NCBI GenBank assembly: GCA_945862045.1
Contig: CAMAWR010000003.1
Location: 24,819-88,818, forward strand
Source of the DNA: Bifidobacterium breve
Lineage (GTDB): Bacteria > Actinomycetota > Acidimicrobiia > Acidimicrobiales > Ilumatobacteraceae
Length of the DNA stretch: 64,000 bases
Direction: 5' to 3'
Part shown: one piece after another, positions 17,907 through 28,056 of the stretch
How the letters are laid out: the number at the start of each line of letters is the position of its first letter
Position numbering within the stretch: the stretch's first letter is position 1
Notes under the pieces: model-generated
The model's database searches: none
What the model was told of the DNA's origin: nothing
Seen by the model: only the letters and a program-made list of their open reading frames with translations
Position numbers and translations under genes: made by a program

Positions 17907-18950
17907 TCAGCCTTCGGTGAGGCGGCGACCAAGGCGGTTGCTCACCACTTCGACGGTGGCGAGTGCGGCCGGATAATTCATGCGGGTGGGGCCAAGCACA
18001 CCGACACTGCCAACTATTTCACCATCACGCACGACCGGAGCCAGCACGACCGAGCACACACTGAGCGACTCGACACCCGTTTCGGCACCAATCGCCACGC
18101 TCACACCCCGCTGCAACATGTCGCGCACCAGCGACACCACCACGTATTGCTGTTCCAACGCCTCAAGCACCGAGTGCACCACTTCGACTGCGTCGAACGA
18201 TGTGGTGAGACTGGCAGTGCCGCCGACGAACACACTGTCGCGCCCATGCTTGCCCGATAGCGCGACGATCGCGCGACCGACGAGCACTTCAACCTCGTGA
18301 TCGATGCCAGTATCAAAGCCCACCGCACTGCGAGGCACGAACGTAGTGGTATTCAACGCCTGGCCAACCAGGGTTTCACCCAGGCGGGCATTGACAAGGG
18401 CAATCTGCATCTCGCTGGGGGCGACCGAGAATTCAATTTGCTCGCTTTCAATGTCGCCATTTGACAACACCGCCACGACCGTGCCGAGGCGATCGCTGAG
18501 CGACACCACATGGGCCGAGCGCACGACTGCCTCGGCCACCGACGGGCCGGTGACCACTGCTGCATAGTTGGTGAGTTGGGCCAACAACAACGAGGTGCGG
18601 TGCAACGTTTCTTCGAGACGACAGTGGGCCGAGTCAAAAAAATCACCGAGACGTTGACTGTTGACGACATCGAGTTGACCGGCATTGGCTACATCGGTCG
18701 ACGTGAGATGGTCGACATAGAGGCGATAACCCTTGTCGGTAGGCACACGCCCGGCCGACGTGTGTGGCTGCACCAAATATCCGTCTGCTTCGAGCGCCGC
18801 CATGTCGTTGCGAATCGTCGCCGCCGACACCGAAACGCCTGGCAAGGCAGCGATGTGGCTCGAACCAACGGGCTGACCCGCTGCCACGTAATGCTCGATC
18901 ACCCTGCGGAGTACGGCGATTCTGCGGTCATCAACACCATTTGTAGCCAT
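17907..18950 (-). CDS. hrcA: Heat-inducible transcription repressor HrcA
   Basis: A 347-residue repressor of chaperone operons. N-terminal winged helix with [36 protein letters not shown] wording (residues ~35-75) and a C-terminal GAF-like domain ending [13 protein letters not shown]. The start at 18950 ([10 protein letters not shown]) is preferred to 18977 on family grounds. It heads the five-gene operon to hemW. I looked for its CIRCE operator (TTAGCACTC-N9-GAGTGCTAA) upstream and saw none, so this operon may not be autoregulated; groE targets lie elsewhere. Confidence 0.96.
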   Translation of the reverse strand: MATNGVDDRRIAVLRRVIEHYVAAGQPVGSSHIAALPGVSVSAATIRNDMAALEADGYLVQPHTSAGRVPTDKGYRLYVDHLTSTDVANAGQLDVVNSQRLGDFFDSAHCRLEETLHRTSLLLAQLTNYAAVVTGPSVAEAVVRSAHVVSLSDRLGTVVAVLSNGDIESEQIEFSVAPSEMQIALVNARLGETLVGQALNTTTFVPRSAVGFDTGIDHEVEVLVGRAIVALSGKHGRDSVFVGGTASLTTSFDAVEVVHSVLEALEQQYVVVSLVRDMLQRGVSVAIGAETGVESLSVCSVVLAPVVRDGEIVGSVGVLGPTRMNYPAALATVEVVSNRLGRRLTEG

Positions 18951-19004
18951 CGTCGTGCCACCAAGGCTACTGAGCACAGGCGGGCAGTCTGAGCCGAGCG
19001 GCGA

Positions 19005-20360
19005 TTATTTGCCGGTGACCACTTTGTAGCGGCGCAACGATTCGTCGCGCTCGGCTTTGTGCTCGACCATTGGCGCAACATATCCCTTTGGTAAGCCAGC
19101 GGGGTTGTCGTTGGGGGCATGCACGAACTTGTCGGGTACGCCGGCGAGTTCGGGCACCCACGTGCGCACATATGCACCGCTCGGGTCGAACTTTTCTGCC
19201 TGCAGCAGCGGGTTGAAGATGCGAAAGTACGGTGCGGCATCCGTGCCGGTGCCGGCAGTCCACTGCCAGCCGTGATTGTTCGACGCAATGTCGCCGTCAA
19301 CGAGTTGCTGCATGAAGAACTTGGCACCCCACTGCCATGGCAGGTGCAGATCTTTGACCAAGAAACTCGCCACGATCATGCGCACGCGATTGTGCATCCA
19401 ACCGGTGGCCAACATCTGTCGCATGCCGGCGTCAACGATCGGGTATCCCGTTTGCCCGGCGCACCACGCGGCAAAACGTTGCTTGGCGCGCGCGTCGGTG
19501 TCGACTGGCAGCGCCTCCATTTTTGGCTGCAGATTCTTCCACGTGGTGTGGGGTTGATGGTGCAGCACATCGGCGTAAAAATCGCGCCAGCACAGTTCGC
19601 TGCGATACACATCATGGTGCGGGTCTGGGCGCAACTCGGCGAGCAACTGTCGCGGATGCAACACACCAAACCGCAGATACGGCGACAATTTGCTCGACCC
19701 GTCGATGGCGGGGGCATTGCGTTCTTCTTTGTAACGACTCAACGCATCACCAGCGAAATGCTCCCAGCGTGCCCACGCAGCCTCTTCACCGGCTGGCGGG
19801 AGCTCGGCAGTGAGTTGCGGGTCGGCCGGAATACCGTCGCACTTCACTTCGGGGGCACCACGGAAGTTCATCGATGTGGGGGCCGGCAGTGGCGCGGGCC
19901 AACCATGCCCGACCCAGACGCGAGAAAATGGTGTGAAGACCGCGAATGGGCGGCCATCTGATTTGCGTATCGTGCCGGGGTTGACGGCGTAGGGCGAGCC
20001 GACCGCGACGAGCTCGACTTTCATCGCTGTCAGGCGGGCGGCGACCTCGGTATCGCGTTGCGAGCCATACGGCCCGAAGTCAGAACTCATGAACACTTTG
20101 TCGGCGCCGACTTCGGCGGCGAATCGTGGCACGATATCGAGTGGGTCGCCGTGACGCACGACAAGGGCGCGGTTCATCGAGCCGTCGAGTGCCCGAATGT
20201 TGCGCAACAAGAAGGCGAACCGTGCCGCCCCGGAGCGCTCGACGAAGAGTGGGTCCAAGACGAACAATGGTGTCGTGGTGCCGTGGGCAAGTGCGGCCAA
20301 CAACGCCGGATGGTCAGCCAGGCGCAAGTCGCGACGAAACCAGATGATTGATGTACCCAT
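19005..20360 (-). CDS. phrB: Deoxyribodipyrimidine photolyase
   Basis: A 451-residue DNA photolyase that repairs UV-induced pyrimidine dimers with blue light and FADH. N-terminal Rossmann antenna domain opens with TSIIWFRRDLRLADHPAL. The C-terminal FAD-binding domain shows YKEERNAPAIDGSSKLSPYLRFG, ELCWRDFYADVLHH, YPIVDAGMRQMLATGWMHNRVRM and GDIASNNHGWQW. The start at 20360 has a GGAGGTAAT Shine-Dalgarno; a longer frame to 20438 overlaps the upstream transporter. It implies exposure to sunlight. It is 8 nt downstream of the MFS gene, probably co-transcribed. Confidence 0.96.
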   Translation of the reverse strand: MGTSIIWFRRDLRLADHPALLAALAHGTTTPLFVLDPLFVERSGAARFAFLLRNIRALDGSMNRALVVRHGDPLDIVPRFAAEVGADKVFMSSDFGPYGSQRDTEVAARLTAMKVELVAVGSPYAVNPGTIRKSDGRPFAVFTPFSRVWVGHGWPAPLPAPTSMNFRGAPEVKCDGIPADPQLTAELPPAGEEAAWARWEHFAGDALSRYKEERNAPAIDGSSKLSPYLRFGVLHPRQLLAELRPDPHHDVYRSELCWRDFYADVLHHQPHTTWKNLQPKMEALPVDTDARAKQRFAAWCAGQTGYPIVDAGMRQMLATGWMHNRVRMIVASFLVKDLHLPWQWGAKFFMQQLVDGDIASNNHGWQWTAGTGTDAAPYFRIFNPLLQAEKFDPSGAYVRTWVPELAGVPDKFVHAPNDNPAGLPKGYVAPMVEHKAERDESLRRYKVVTGK

Positions 20361-20368
20361 GGTTGGAA

Positions 20369-21571
20369 TTACCTCCAGCGCCATGCCAATACGGCGAGAC
20401 ACAAAAAGCATGACACACCGCCGTAGGCCATTGACCACTCAAGCGACACATAATCGGCAATCGCACCGGTGACGGGGCCGCCGATCGGCGTGCTACCGAG
20501 GAACGCCACCGCGGTGAGCGCCAGCAGTCGCCCGCGCATGTCGGGTGGTGATTCTTGTTGGCTGATCGCGTTGCCGGCAGCGAGCATTGCCGCCATACCG
20601 AAACCAAGCGGAAGACACAGCACGAAGGCCACGGCAAGATTCGGGGTGAAACCAAGGGCAATGCTTGATACACCGATGACGCCGACGTTCAGCATGAGCC
20701 AGCGCAAAGGCACCACCTGCAAACGTGCCGTAGCGAGTGCACCAACCACACTGCCGATGCCCGTGACGGTGAGAAGCCAAGCAAACGAGTCGGGGCTCCC
20801 CCATTTGATGTCCGCCAACTTGGGAAACACGACGTTGTTGTTGAGTGCGAACGTGCACACCACGATGTAGGCAAAGAACATCGACGACAAACGGCGATTT
20901 GTGCGCACATAACGGAACACATCACGCACCGGCGTGCCACCAGCCGGGCGCTTGACTGCGGGCACCAACTCAGCGGCGCGCAGTCCGACGATGCCGTAGA
21001 TCATTGCGGCGTATGACACACCATTCAGAATGAACAGCCAACCCGTGCCGAGCGGCCCGATCAGCAGGGCGGCGAATGCCGAACCGAAAATCTTCGATCC
21101 GGTCATCACCGTGGTGTTCAGCGACATCGCGTTGCTCAACTGCTCACCGGGCACCAATTCGGTGATGAGCCCGCGTCGCGCCGGGTTGTCCATCGCACCG
21201 ACGACACCGAGAAACAACGACAATCCCCACACCACGGGGAGCGACACATTGTTGGTCAAATCGAGCACACCGAGGGTGAGCGCCTGAGCGGCCAACAGCA
21301 ATTGCGTGACCGTCATGATCGTGCGACGGTCATAACGATCGGCGAATGACCCGGCCCACGTGCCGATCAAGAGCATCGGCAGGAACTGGAATGCCACGTT
21401 GTAACCGATGTCGGTGGCTTTACCCGTGAGTCGATAGATGAGATACGACGTCGCTGCGAGTTGCAGCCATGAGCCGATATTCGAGAGAAGCAACGTCAAG
21501 AAGTACAACCGGGCGTTGAAAAATTTGAGCGAGCGGAACATGCCGCGCGAGACGATGGCGGTATCAGTCAT
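20369..21571 (-). CDS. MFS transporter (enterobactin-exporter-like, MFS_3 type)
   Basis: A 400-residue protein with about twelve hydrophobic segments. The loop [20 protein letters not shown] (residues ~75-95) is the MFS motif A region, and the layout resembles the MFS_3 group (EntS-like exporters). Substrate unknown. The start overlaps the lepA stop by 8 bp, so it is likely in one transcript lepA-MFS-phrB. Confidence 0.85.
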   Translation of the reverse strand: MTDTAIVSRGMFRSLKFFNARLYFLTLLLSNIGSWLQLAATSYLIYRLTGKATDIGYNVAFQFLPMLLIGTWAGSFADRYDRRTIMTVTQLLLAAQALTLGVLDLTNNVSLPVVWGLSLFLGVVGAMDNPARRGLITELVPGEQLSNAMSLNTTVMTGSKIFGSAFAALLIGPLGTGWLFILNGVSYAAMIYGIVGLRAAELVPAVKRPAGGTPVRDVFRYVRTNRRLSSMFFAYIVVCTFALNNNVVFPKLADIKWGSPDSFAWLLTVTGIGSVVGALATARLQVVPLRWLMLNVGVIGVSSIALGFTPNLAVAFVLCLPLGFGMAAMLAAGNAISQQESPPDMRGRLLALTAVAFLGSTPIGGPVTGAIADYVSLEWSMAYGGVSCFLCLAVLAWRWR

Positions 21572-23348
21572 CGAGTTTCAACGCCGTGATGAACACATCG
21601 CCAGGCACCTCAACACGGCCGATCGACTTCATCTTTTTCTTGCCCTCTTTTTGCTTGTCGAGCAGTTTGCGCTTACGGGTGATGTCCCCGCCGTAACAAC
21701 GGGCCAGCACGTCTTTGCGTTTGGCCTTTACCGTTTCACGCGAGATGACCTTGCCACCGATGGCTGCCTGAATCGGGATGTCAAACATCTGGCGGGGAAT
21801 GAGCACCTTCAACTTTGCACACATCCGACGGCCGTAATCGGCGGCTCTTTCGCGATGCACGATCATGCTGAACGCGTCGGCCGGCACCGCATTGAGCAAG
21901 ATGTCGACACGCACGAGGTCGCTCGAGCGATAACCGTGCAATTCGTAATCGAGGCTGGCATAACCCTGCGACTTGCTCTTCATCTGATCGAAGAAGTCGA
22001 CGACCACCTCGGCGAGCGGCACGAGGTACTGCATCTCCACCCGCTCGGGCGACAGGTACTCGAGTTTGATCATTTCACCGCGACGCTGTTGACACAGTTC
22101 CATCAGTGCGCCGGTGTAGTCCTTCGGGGCGATGATGCTCACCTTGAAAAACGGCTCTTCGATTTCGTCGATGTACACGGTGGCGGGCAGGTCACTCGGG
22201 TTGTCACACTGTTCGATTTCGCCGTTCGTGCGCAACACGCGATACTGCACCGACGGTGCCGTGGCGATGAGCGCCAGGTTGAATTCGCGTTCGAGACGCT
22301 CTTTGACGATTTCCATATGCAACAGGCCGAGGAACCCGCAGCGGAAACCGAAACCGAGGGCACCCGACGACTCGGGCAGGTACGAAATTGAGGCATCGTT
22401 CAGCTTCAACTTCTGCAGACTTTCACGCAACACTTCAAAATCATCGGCATCAATCGGGAAGAGTCCGCAAAACACCATGGGCTTCGGGTCGGAATACCCG
22501 GTAAGCGCCGCGCCGGCTGGGCGGGCCACGTGGGTGACCGTTTCACCTGAACGCGCTTCACCCACGTCGCGCACACCAGCAATGAGATAGCCCACTTCGC
22601 CGGCGGCAAGTTCTTCGACCTCTTGTGTGGCTGGCCGACGGGCCCCGATCTCCAAACCCTCGTGCTCGGCACTGGCCTGCATGAAGAGCAATTTGTCGCG
22701 CTTGCGCATGCGGCCGTTCATGACCCGCACGCTCGACACCACGCCGCGATATTGGTCGAATTGACTGTCAAAAATGAGGGCCTGCAGCGGCGCGTCACGA
22801 TCGCCTTGCGGTGCAGGGATGCGCGCCACGACGGCATCCAGCAGCTCGGGCACACCCTCGCCGGTTTTGGCCGAGATCCGCAGAATGTCTTCGGCCGGAA
22901 TGCCGAGCACCTTTTCGATTTCCATCGCAAAGCGATCAGGGTCGGCAGCCGGCAGGTCGATCTTGTTGAGCACGGCGAGAATTTCGAGATTGCCTTCGAG
23001 CGCGAGATAGCAGTTGGCGAGAGTTTGGGCCTCGATCCCCTGCGCAGCGTCGACCACGAGCACCACACCTTCACAGGCGGCGAGCGAGCGGCTTACTTCG
23101 TACCCAAAGTCGACGTGCCCCGGGGTGTCGATGAGGTGCAGCATGTGCCCCTTCCAATCGACGCGCACATTTTGGGCCTTGATCGTGATGCCACGTTCGC
23201 GTTCAAGATCCATCGAGTCGAGGTACTGGGCTCGCATATCGCGGGCGTCGACGGCCTTGGTGAGCTCAAGAATGCGATCGCTGAGTGTGGATTTACCGTG
23301 GTCTATGTGCGCAATTATTGAAAAGTTGCGAATGCGGGACTGTTCCAT
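21564..23348 (-). CDS. lepA: Elongation factor 4 (back-translocase LepA)
   Basis: A 594-residue translational GTPase. G1 [13 protein letters not shown] at ~14, G3 DTPGHVDF, G4 NKIDLP; then domain II, III and V and the LepA-specific C-terminal domain ([32 protein letters not shown] region, ending [15 protein letters not shown]). It remodels stalled ribosomes by reverse translocation. Upstream is a TAGAAT box about 12 nt before the ATG. It is divergent from rpsT, as in other Actinobacteria. Confidence 0.98.
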   Translation of the reverse strand: MEQSRIRNFSIIAHIDHGKSTLSDRILELTKAVDARDMRAQYLDSMDLERERGITIKAQNVRVDWKGHMLHLIDTPGHVDFGYEVSRSLAACEGVVLVVDAAQGIEAQTLANCYLALEGNLEILAVLNKIDLPAADPDRFAMEIEKVLGIPAEDILRISAKTGEGVPELLDAVVARIPAPQGDRDAPLQALIFDSQFDQYRGVVSSVRVMNGRMRKRDKLLFMQASAEHEGLEIGARRPATQEVEELAAGEVGYLIAGVRDVGEARSGETVTHVARPAGAALTGYSDPKPMVFCGLFPIDADDFEVLRESLQKLKLNDASISYLPESSGALGFGFRCGFLGLLHMEIVKERLEREFNLALIATAPSVQYRVLRTNGEIEQCDNPSDLPATVYIDEIEEPFFKVSIIAPKDYTGALMELCQQRRGEMIKLEYLSPERVEMQYLVPLAEVVVDFFDQMKSKSQGYASLDYELHGYRSSDLVRVDILLNAVPADAFSMIVHRERAADYGRRMCAKLKVLIPRQMFDIPIQAAIGGKVISRETVKAKRKDVLARCYGGDITRKRKLLDKQKEGKKKMKSIGRVEVPGDVFITALKLDD

Positions 23349-23425
23349 GAAAGCCCTTGAATTCTACCGTTCGTGCGTGTTGCGGGGTGGGTGATACCCG
23401 CAGTCGCTGGTAGCGTGAGCGAGCC

Positions 23426-23680
23426 ATGGCAAACATCAAGAGTCAAAAAAAGCGCATCATCACCGACGCCAAGCGCACCGAGCGCAATAAGGCCGTGAAA
23501 AGCGAGTTGCGCACCCGCGTGAAGGCCGTGCGCGAGTCAAAGGGTGCGCCAGAAAACGCCGAAGCATTGCGTCTGGCCGTGAAGCGCCTTGATATGGCGG
23601 CCGCAAAGCGAATCATTCATCCGAAGCAGGCCGCGCGTCGCAAGAGCCGCCTCATGCATCAAATCAACGCCGCGAAGTAG
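23426..23680 (+). CDS. rpsT: 30S ribosomal protein S20
   Basis: An 84-residue basic protein that binds the 5' domain of 16S rRNA. Typical S20 wording: MANIKSQKKRI at the N-terminus and HPKQAARRKSRL near the end. A TAGCGT box lies 9 nt before the ATG. It converges on holA with a 17-bp overlap of the 3' ends. Confidence 0.97.
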   Translation: MANIKSQKKRIITDAKRTERNKAVKSELRTRVKAVRESKGAPENAEALRLAVKRLDMAAAKRIIHPKQAARRKSRLMHQINAAK

Positions 23681-24695
23681 ACCCCGCACCCTTACGGAAA
23701 GCCGGGCGCTTTGGTCGCGTCGGCAGCAATCGACTGAGGCGCGCAATCAACACCTCGAGCACCAGCTCGCTTTCCAGGCCCGTTCCACCACGCAGCGCAC
23801 GATCGGCACGCGCCAGCAATTGCACGGCATCAAACACTTTTTTCGAGCCGAGGGCCCGCGACAACTCGAGATACTTGCGGCCCTGATAATCGCTGCGCGA
23901 ACCGATCAACGCCATGGCCTGCACCGGGTCACCAGCACCTGAGCCGTCGAGGCGCAGCACCTTGGTGTAGTGGTTGTGCATGATCGACATGACCTGAAAC
24001 GGGTGAAACTCTCCACTGCGCAACATGCGTCGCAACATGAACAACGCGGTTGCGGCATCGCCGCCATCCACGGCGTCGGTGAGGTCCCACGGTTGCACGT
24101 GGCCTGCCTGCCCGAGAAACGGGCTCACATCTTCGTAGGTCAGGCGCTGCTTTTGTCCGTAGGTCGAGGCCAACACATCGAGCAAACCTGGGAGGCGGGC
24201 TGAATCTTGGCCGAGCCAATCGACCACTTCTTCGAGGGCGATGGCGTCGATCTTCAACCCGGCTTCGATGAATTTGGCTTTGTACCACTCGACAAGTTCT
24301 CGCCGCTTCGACGGTGGGGTGGTTTCGAAAATTGCCGTGCCGGCTTTTTTTAGCGCGTCGTTGAGCGCCTTGGGAATGCGACCGGCCGCCGTGATGATGA
24401 GATGACACCGCTCGACAGGGGCGCGCAGATATGCCACGAGTGGCTCGGCATTCAGCGGGGTCACGTCAACGTTGCGTGCCACGACCACCTTGAAGTCGGC
24501 AAAGAGCGACTGCGTCTGGGCGGCGTTCACCACTTGGGCCACGGCCAGATTTCGGTCGTCGGCCTGGGCTTCGGCCAGATCGAACGATTCGTACACCGAC
24601 GAACGGTCGGCGTCACCGACCAACTCGTTCACAAGATCGCTGAGCCGCGCCGAAATGAGCCGTGCGTCGTCGCCGGTGATGAGGTAGGTCGGCAT
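23664..24695 (-). CDS. holA: DNA polymerase III delta subunit
   Basis: A 343-residue clamp-loader subunit. N-terminal PTYLITGDDARLISARL and the AAA+-like LFADFKVVVARNVD region (Walker-type motifs are degenerate in delta). The collar domain includes SGEFHPFQVMSIMHNHYTKVLRL. The start at 24695 is chosen because upstream in-frame residues belong to comEC on another frame. Gene order comEA, comEC, holA, rpsT is classic. The first ~83 bp overlap the 3' end of comEC. Confidence 0.93.
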   Translation of the reverse strand: MPTYLITGDDARLISARLSDLVNELVGDADRSSVYESFDLAEAQADDRNLAVAQVVNAAQTQSLFADFKVVVARNVDVTPLNAEPLVAYLRAPVERCHLIITAAGRIPKALNDALKKAGTAIFETTPPSKRRELVEWYKAKFIEAGLKIDAIALEEVVDWLGQDSARLPGLLDVLASTYGQKQRLTYEDVSPFLGQAGHVQPWDLTDAVDGGDAATALFMLRRMLRSGEFHPFQVMSIMHNHYTKVLRLDGSGAGDPVQAMALIGSRSDYQGRKYLELSRALGSKKVFDAVQLLARADRALRGGTGLESELVLEVLIARLSRLLPTRPKRPAFRKGAGSTSRR

Positions 24696-26136
24696 GGGTA
24701 CAGCCTCGCACGGGGGTGACCGAGCGGGCGAACAGCACCCCCACACCGCACCACACCGCGAAATTGATGGGGCCCCGCGGGCTGAGACGAGTGCCCCATT
24801 CGGCCACCCACCACACATAGCGCACCGCTGCCACCACGGGTGTGGTGAGCAGCACGGCAACCACATCGGGTGTGAACGCGGCGATGCCGAGCAGTAGCGG
24901 CGCCACCATCATGACGCCCGCGGCCACGGGCACGGCGAGCAGGTTCGTGACCAACGCAATGACCGGCATCGTGCCGAACCACAACAACACGAATGGCGAC
25001 ACACCAAGTTGCGCGGCAAACGTGGCTGCAAAAATTGACGAGCCAAGATGCGGGGTAATCAGCACCAACCCGGCAGTGGCGGCCACCGACAACACGAACC
25101 CCACCGACCACGTGGCCAGCGGATCAATCGCCACGATGCCGATGATCGTCAATGCCAGCGCGCGCAATGGTGCAACATCCCGACCAATCGCATAACCGAT
25201 CTGCACCACGCCTGCCATCACCGCGGCGCGCACCACGCTTGACTCGAGTCGCGTGACGAGGCTGAACATCACCACCACACCGAGGGCCACCGACAAACGT
25301 GGCCAGCGCGAGAGCCGTCGCAACCCTGGTGTGAGCGCGGCCAAAATCAGTGCGACATTTTGCCCGGATACCGCGAGCAAGTGCCCGAGCCCGGCCCCCC
25401 GAAATGCCTCCGTCATGCGCCGTGGATGGCGGGATTCGTCGCCGAGCACGAAGCCGCGCACCAACGCCGCATCTTGCCATTGCATCGTGCGTGCACCTCG
25501 ATCAATCAGGGTGTGGATGCGATTGGCTGCCCGGTGCCACAACGCAGATGCCGGCGCCGTCGCATACACCACGACCCCCTGCAGCTCGCCCTGCACGTGT
25601 CGACCAGCCACAAGACGCAAACGGCGTGCGTCGTATTTGACACGCTGCGCGTCGAGCACCACCGTGTCCCCCATTCGGACTTGTCGCAGCGCGCCGCGAT
25701 CACGACCATACGCCGTGAGTCGAAAATTTTCACCGTCGATTTCGACGATCAACGAAATGGCGCCGACACGGTTGCCGGCATCCGAACGGGCGATGGCTAC
25801 ACCCGAGTACTCCCCCGTGCGCGGTGACGACAGTTGATGCCACTGTGCCGCACCATGCCCGGCAAATACGACGATGACGAGGATGATCAAGCGACCAATG
25901 CGCCGCTGCTGCACGATGGAAATGAGCGTGGCGCCAACCGCACCTGCAGCAAATAGCCACCACACGAGGTGCACGCCAATGATGGCATCGGCGAATGCGG
26001 CCCCGCGGTACACCGCCGGCGAACGCGACGCCAACTCGCTTCCCGCACGGGCAGCAACCAAACAGCACACCGCCAGCCACACGAACGAACGATGTGGTGA
26101 CGCACCGCCGCCGAGCCGACGAATAACATGGCGCAC
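24613..26136 (-). CDS. comEC: ComEC/Rec2 DNA-uptake channel protein
   Basis: A 507-residue (from GTG 26136) membrane protein of the competence channel that carries single-stranded DNA across the membrane. An OB-fold-like extracytoplasmic region (~60-190, SGVAIARSDAG to VQGELQGVVV) precedes the Competence domain with GLGHLLAVSGQNVALI (~255). There are about ten hydrophobic helices. The C-terminal metallo-beta-lactamase domain found in long ComEC proteins is missing. The start is uncertain: the open frame continues to 26661 but those residues are antisense to another gene. The 3' end overlaps holA. Confidence 0.85.
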   Translation of the reverse strand: MRHVIRRLGGGASPHRSFVWLAVCCLVAARAGSELASRSPAVYRGAAFADAIIGVHLVWWLFAAGAVGATLISIVQQRRIGRLIILVIVVFAGHGAAQWHQLSSPRTGEYSGVAIARSDAGNRVGAISLIVEIDGENFRLTAYGRDRGALRQVRMGDTVVLDAQRVKYDARRLRLVAGRHVQGELQGVVVYATAPASALWHRAANRIHTLIDRGARTMQWQDAALVRGFVLGDESRHPRRMTEAFRGAGLGHLLAVSGQNVALILAALTPGLRRLSRWPRLSVALGVVVMFSLVTRLESSVVRAAVMAGVVQIGYAIGRDVAPLRALALTIIGIVAIDPLATWSVGFVLSVAATAGLVLITPHLGSSIFAATFAAQLGVSPFVLLWFGTMPVIALVTNLLAVPVAAGVMMVAPLLLGIAAFTPDVVAVLLTTPVVAAVRYVWWVAEWGTRLSPRGPINFAVWCGVGVLFARSVTPVRGCTHADLPHHRRRRTAHFGAAQRSCERVGR

Positions 26137-26538
26137 GTGGCCGTACCCGGTGGCGTCGTCGCCTATCGCAGTGAGTTGCGACGCAAAGGTGGGTTGCTCG
26201 CTGCCGGCGGTGCGGCGGTGGTGGCCATCGTCGGCGGAGTGCTCATGTGGCTGCCTGGTCGCATCACGGGTTTGGCTGGTTTTGGGTTGGTGATCGCTGC
26301 GTGTCCGCTGCTTGTTGCGTTCGGCATTCCGATCGTGGCGGGTTGGTCGACGATCGGGATTGGTGTCGTGAGCAGCCTCGCGCTGTGGTTTGTCGTCGGG
26401 CAATGGGCTGCGTATCGCGCGACCCAACGACCGATCGCCGACTGGCGCGACTGGTGGTCGATGGTCTGGCCGCTCGCATTGGCAATGACGGTCGGTGGGT
26501 TTGCGGGCTTCGTGTTGTTTGCACTCGGCGTGCTGTAA
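26128..26538 (+). CDS. Small four-helix membrane protein between comEA and comEC
   Basis: A 136-residue hydrophobic protein with about four predicted membrane helices and a loop ATQRPIADWRDWWS before the last. Not recognised. It lies on the strand opposite to comEA and comEC and fills the gap between them exactly: its stop is 4 nt from the comEA stop, and its start overlaps or abuts the comEC start (ATG 26128, or GTG 26137). Low-complexity antisense on the other strand supports this strand as coding. Possibly acquired between formerly adjacent com genes. Confidence 0.6.
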   Translation: MAHVAVPGGVVAYRSELRRKGGLLAAGGAAVVAIVGGVLMWLPGRITGLAGFGLVIAACPLLVAFGIPIVAGWSTIGIGVVSSLALWFVVGQWAAYRATQRPIADWRDWWSMVWPLALAMTVGGFAGFVLFALGVL

Positions 26539-26542
26539 CACA

Positions 26543-27226
26543 TCAGACCCGAACAAACTGGCGCAACTCAGCCAGTTTGGCGGGGCCGATGCCCCGCACC
26601 GCCAGCAAATCGTCGACCGTGGCGAATGGCCCGTTGCGGGTGCGATGGTCGACGATTGCACGGGCCGTCGATGGCCCGATGCCTGGCAGCCGATCGAGGT
26701 CGTCAGCGGTGGCCACGTTGATGTTCACGGTTGTTGGCACGTTGTCACGGGGCGCACCCGGGCCTTCGCGACGCACGGGCGGGTTGATAGCCACGGTGGT
26801 CGGCGACAGTCGTTCACCCACCCGAGGAATAATCAGTTGCTCGCCGTCCACCAAGGTGGCGGCCAAATTGACCCGCCGTACATCGGCATCACGAGTGGGG
26901 CCACCCGCGGCGCGCAGCGCGTCATCACCCCGTGCGCCGGCCACAAGGTGATACACACCCGGTTGTTGCACGGCCCCCACCACATGCACCGCGATGCGCA
27001 ACGGGGCCAACGTGTCGAGTGCATCGTCGACGGTGAGCCACGTGTCGGGCGATGTATTCGACGATGTATTCAGCAATGTGGTGGCAGTCGGAATGAAATT
27101 TTCAACGGGTGGTGTCGGTAACTGAACGAACCACCACACCACGACTACTGCCACTGGCAGCGCCACACCGGCACCAATCAGGCGCTTCCAGCCGAGCCAT
27201 TGCCACCAGTCGCGAATGAAGTGCAC
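26543..27226 (-). CDS. comEA: ComEA-like DNA-binding competence protein
   Basis: A 227-residue membrane-anchored DNA receptor. A single helix at ~16-34, a SLBB/soluble ligand-binding beta-grasp domain (IAVHVVGAVQQPGVYHL, ~80-140), a proline-rich linker and two helix-hairpin-helix motifs at the C-terminus (LDRLPGIGPSTARAIVDHR and LLAVRGIGPAKLAEL). This is the standard ComEA layout. The gene is followed by comEC after a 400-bp interval holding a gene on the opposite strand. Confidence 0.95.
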   Translation of the reverse strand: MHFIRDWWQWLGWKRLIGAGVALPVAVVVVWWFVQLPTPPVENFIPTATTLLNTSSNTSPDTWLTVDDALDTLAPLRIAVHVVGAVQQPGVYHLVAGARGDDALRAAGGPTRDADVRRVNLAATLVDGEQLIIPRVGERLSPTTVAINPPVRREGPGAPRDNVPTTVNINVATADDLDRLPGIGPSTARAIVDHRTRNGPFATVDDLLAVRGIGPAKLAELRQFVRV

Positions 27227-27292
27227 GCTCGACTGTGTGCATGGGTGGCGCGTTGAGGCGTCGCTGATGTAAACGGATCGAAACGAAACTCG

Positions 27293-28015
27293 CTAGGCGT
27301 AGAGCATGCCCGTCATCTTGCGTCTAAATATGGGGGTGCGTGGGTCACCGGCGCCCATCGTTTCTAAAATTTCCAAGAAGCGTTTGCGAGACTCTTCGTC
27401 GGCTTTGACGAGTGGCAACAGCGCATCAAGTTGCGCCGAATAGTCGTCGTTCGGTACGAACATCGCTTTGGCACGTTCGACCAGCGCCACCACCTTGGGG
27501 GTCTGTGGCACACGCTGCAGAAGTTTGAGGGCCTCGGTCACTGCATTGTCGGTGAGAAACAACGTGGCGAGGGCCAACACCACTTGCTCATTGGCTGGGT
27601 CGATTTTCAGTGCGGCAAACAAACTTGCTTCATCACCACGCGCCAAAAGCGACGCGACATCGACGATTTCACCCTCGGGGGTGAGCTTGCCGACGAAGGC
27701 CCGCACCTCGTGTTCGGGGAGCGCGCCGGTGAACGCGTCAACGACCTTGCCATCTTTCAGGGCAAACACCGCCGGTATCGATTGCACCTGAAACGCTTGG
27801 CCGACGGCCGGGTTTTTGTCGACATCCACCTTGGCCAGCACCACTTTGCCGCCAGTTGCACCAATGACTTTTTCGAGGATGGGCCCGAGGGTCTTGCACG
27901 GCCCACACCAGGTGGCCCACAAGTCAACGACGACCGGCGTGGTCATTGACCGATCAAGCACCTCTGTCTGGAACGTTGCATCGGTGACATCGATGACGGT
28001 GGCGACGGAACTCAC
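27293..28015 (-). CDS. Thioredoxin-TPR protein (CnoX/YbbN-like)
   Basis: A 240-residue protein. N-terminal thioredoxin domain with WATWCGPCKTLGP (Cys37, Cys40) and a C-terminal helical tetratricopeptide-like domain (~130-240). The architecture matches the chaperedoxin CnoX/YbbN, which protects proteins from oxidation-linked aggregation and works with GroEL and DnaK. Here both cysteines are present, so it may retain redox activity, whereas E. coli CnoX lacks CxxC. The GTG start is 6 nt after a TATCGT box, so the mRNA is likely leaderless. Confidence 0.88.
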   Translation of the reverse strand: MSSVATVIDVTDATFQTEVLDRSMTTPVVVDLWATWCGPCKTLGPILEKVIGATGGKVVLAKVDVDKNPAVGQAFQVQSIPAVFALKDGKVVDAFTGALPEHEVRAFVGKLTPEGEIVDVASLLARGDEASLFAALKIDPANEQVVLALATLFLTDNAVTEALKLLQRVPQTPKVVALVERAKAMFVPNDDYSAQLDALLPLVKADEESRKRFLEILETMGAGDPRTPIFRRKMTGMLYA

Positions 28016-28021
28016 GCGCTT

Positions 28022-28027
28022 ACGATA
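28022..28027 (-). promoter_or_regulatory. Candidate -10 box, leaderless thioredoxin mRNA
   Basis: TATCGT on the minus strand, then AAGCGC, then GTG at 28015. The plus-strand 13-mer TCACGCGCTTACG (28012-28024) covering start, spacer and part of the box recurs exactly at the rseP promoter. Confidence 0.55.
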
Positions 28028-28044
28028 CCGCTCGCAACAACGAG

Positions 28045-28050
28045 TAGTTT
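28045..28050 (+). promoter_or_regulatory. Candidate -10 box, leaderless APH-like mRNA
   Basis: TAGTTT, 6 nt (TGCCGC), ATG at 28057. It lies only 17 bp from the divergent thioredoxin -10 box. Confidence 0.55.
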
Positions 28051-28056
28051 TGCCGC

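Noticed and set aside
18951..19004. A CIRCE operator for hrcA
   Set aside because: No TTAGCACTC-N9-GAGTGCTAA or close variant is present upstream of hrcA.
26137..26661. A longer ComEC N-terminus
   Set aside because: Those residues are polar low-complexity sequence antisense to the hydrophobic plus-strand gene and partly to comEA.
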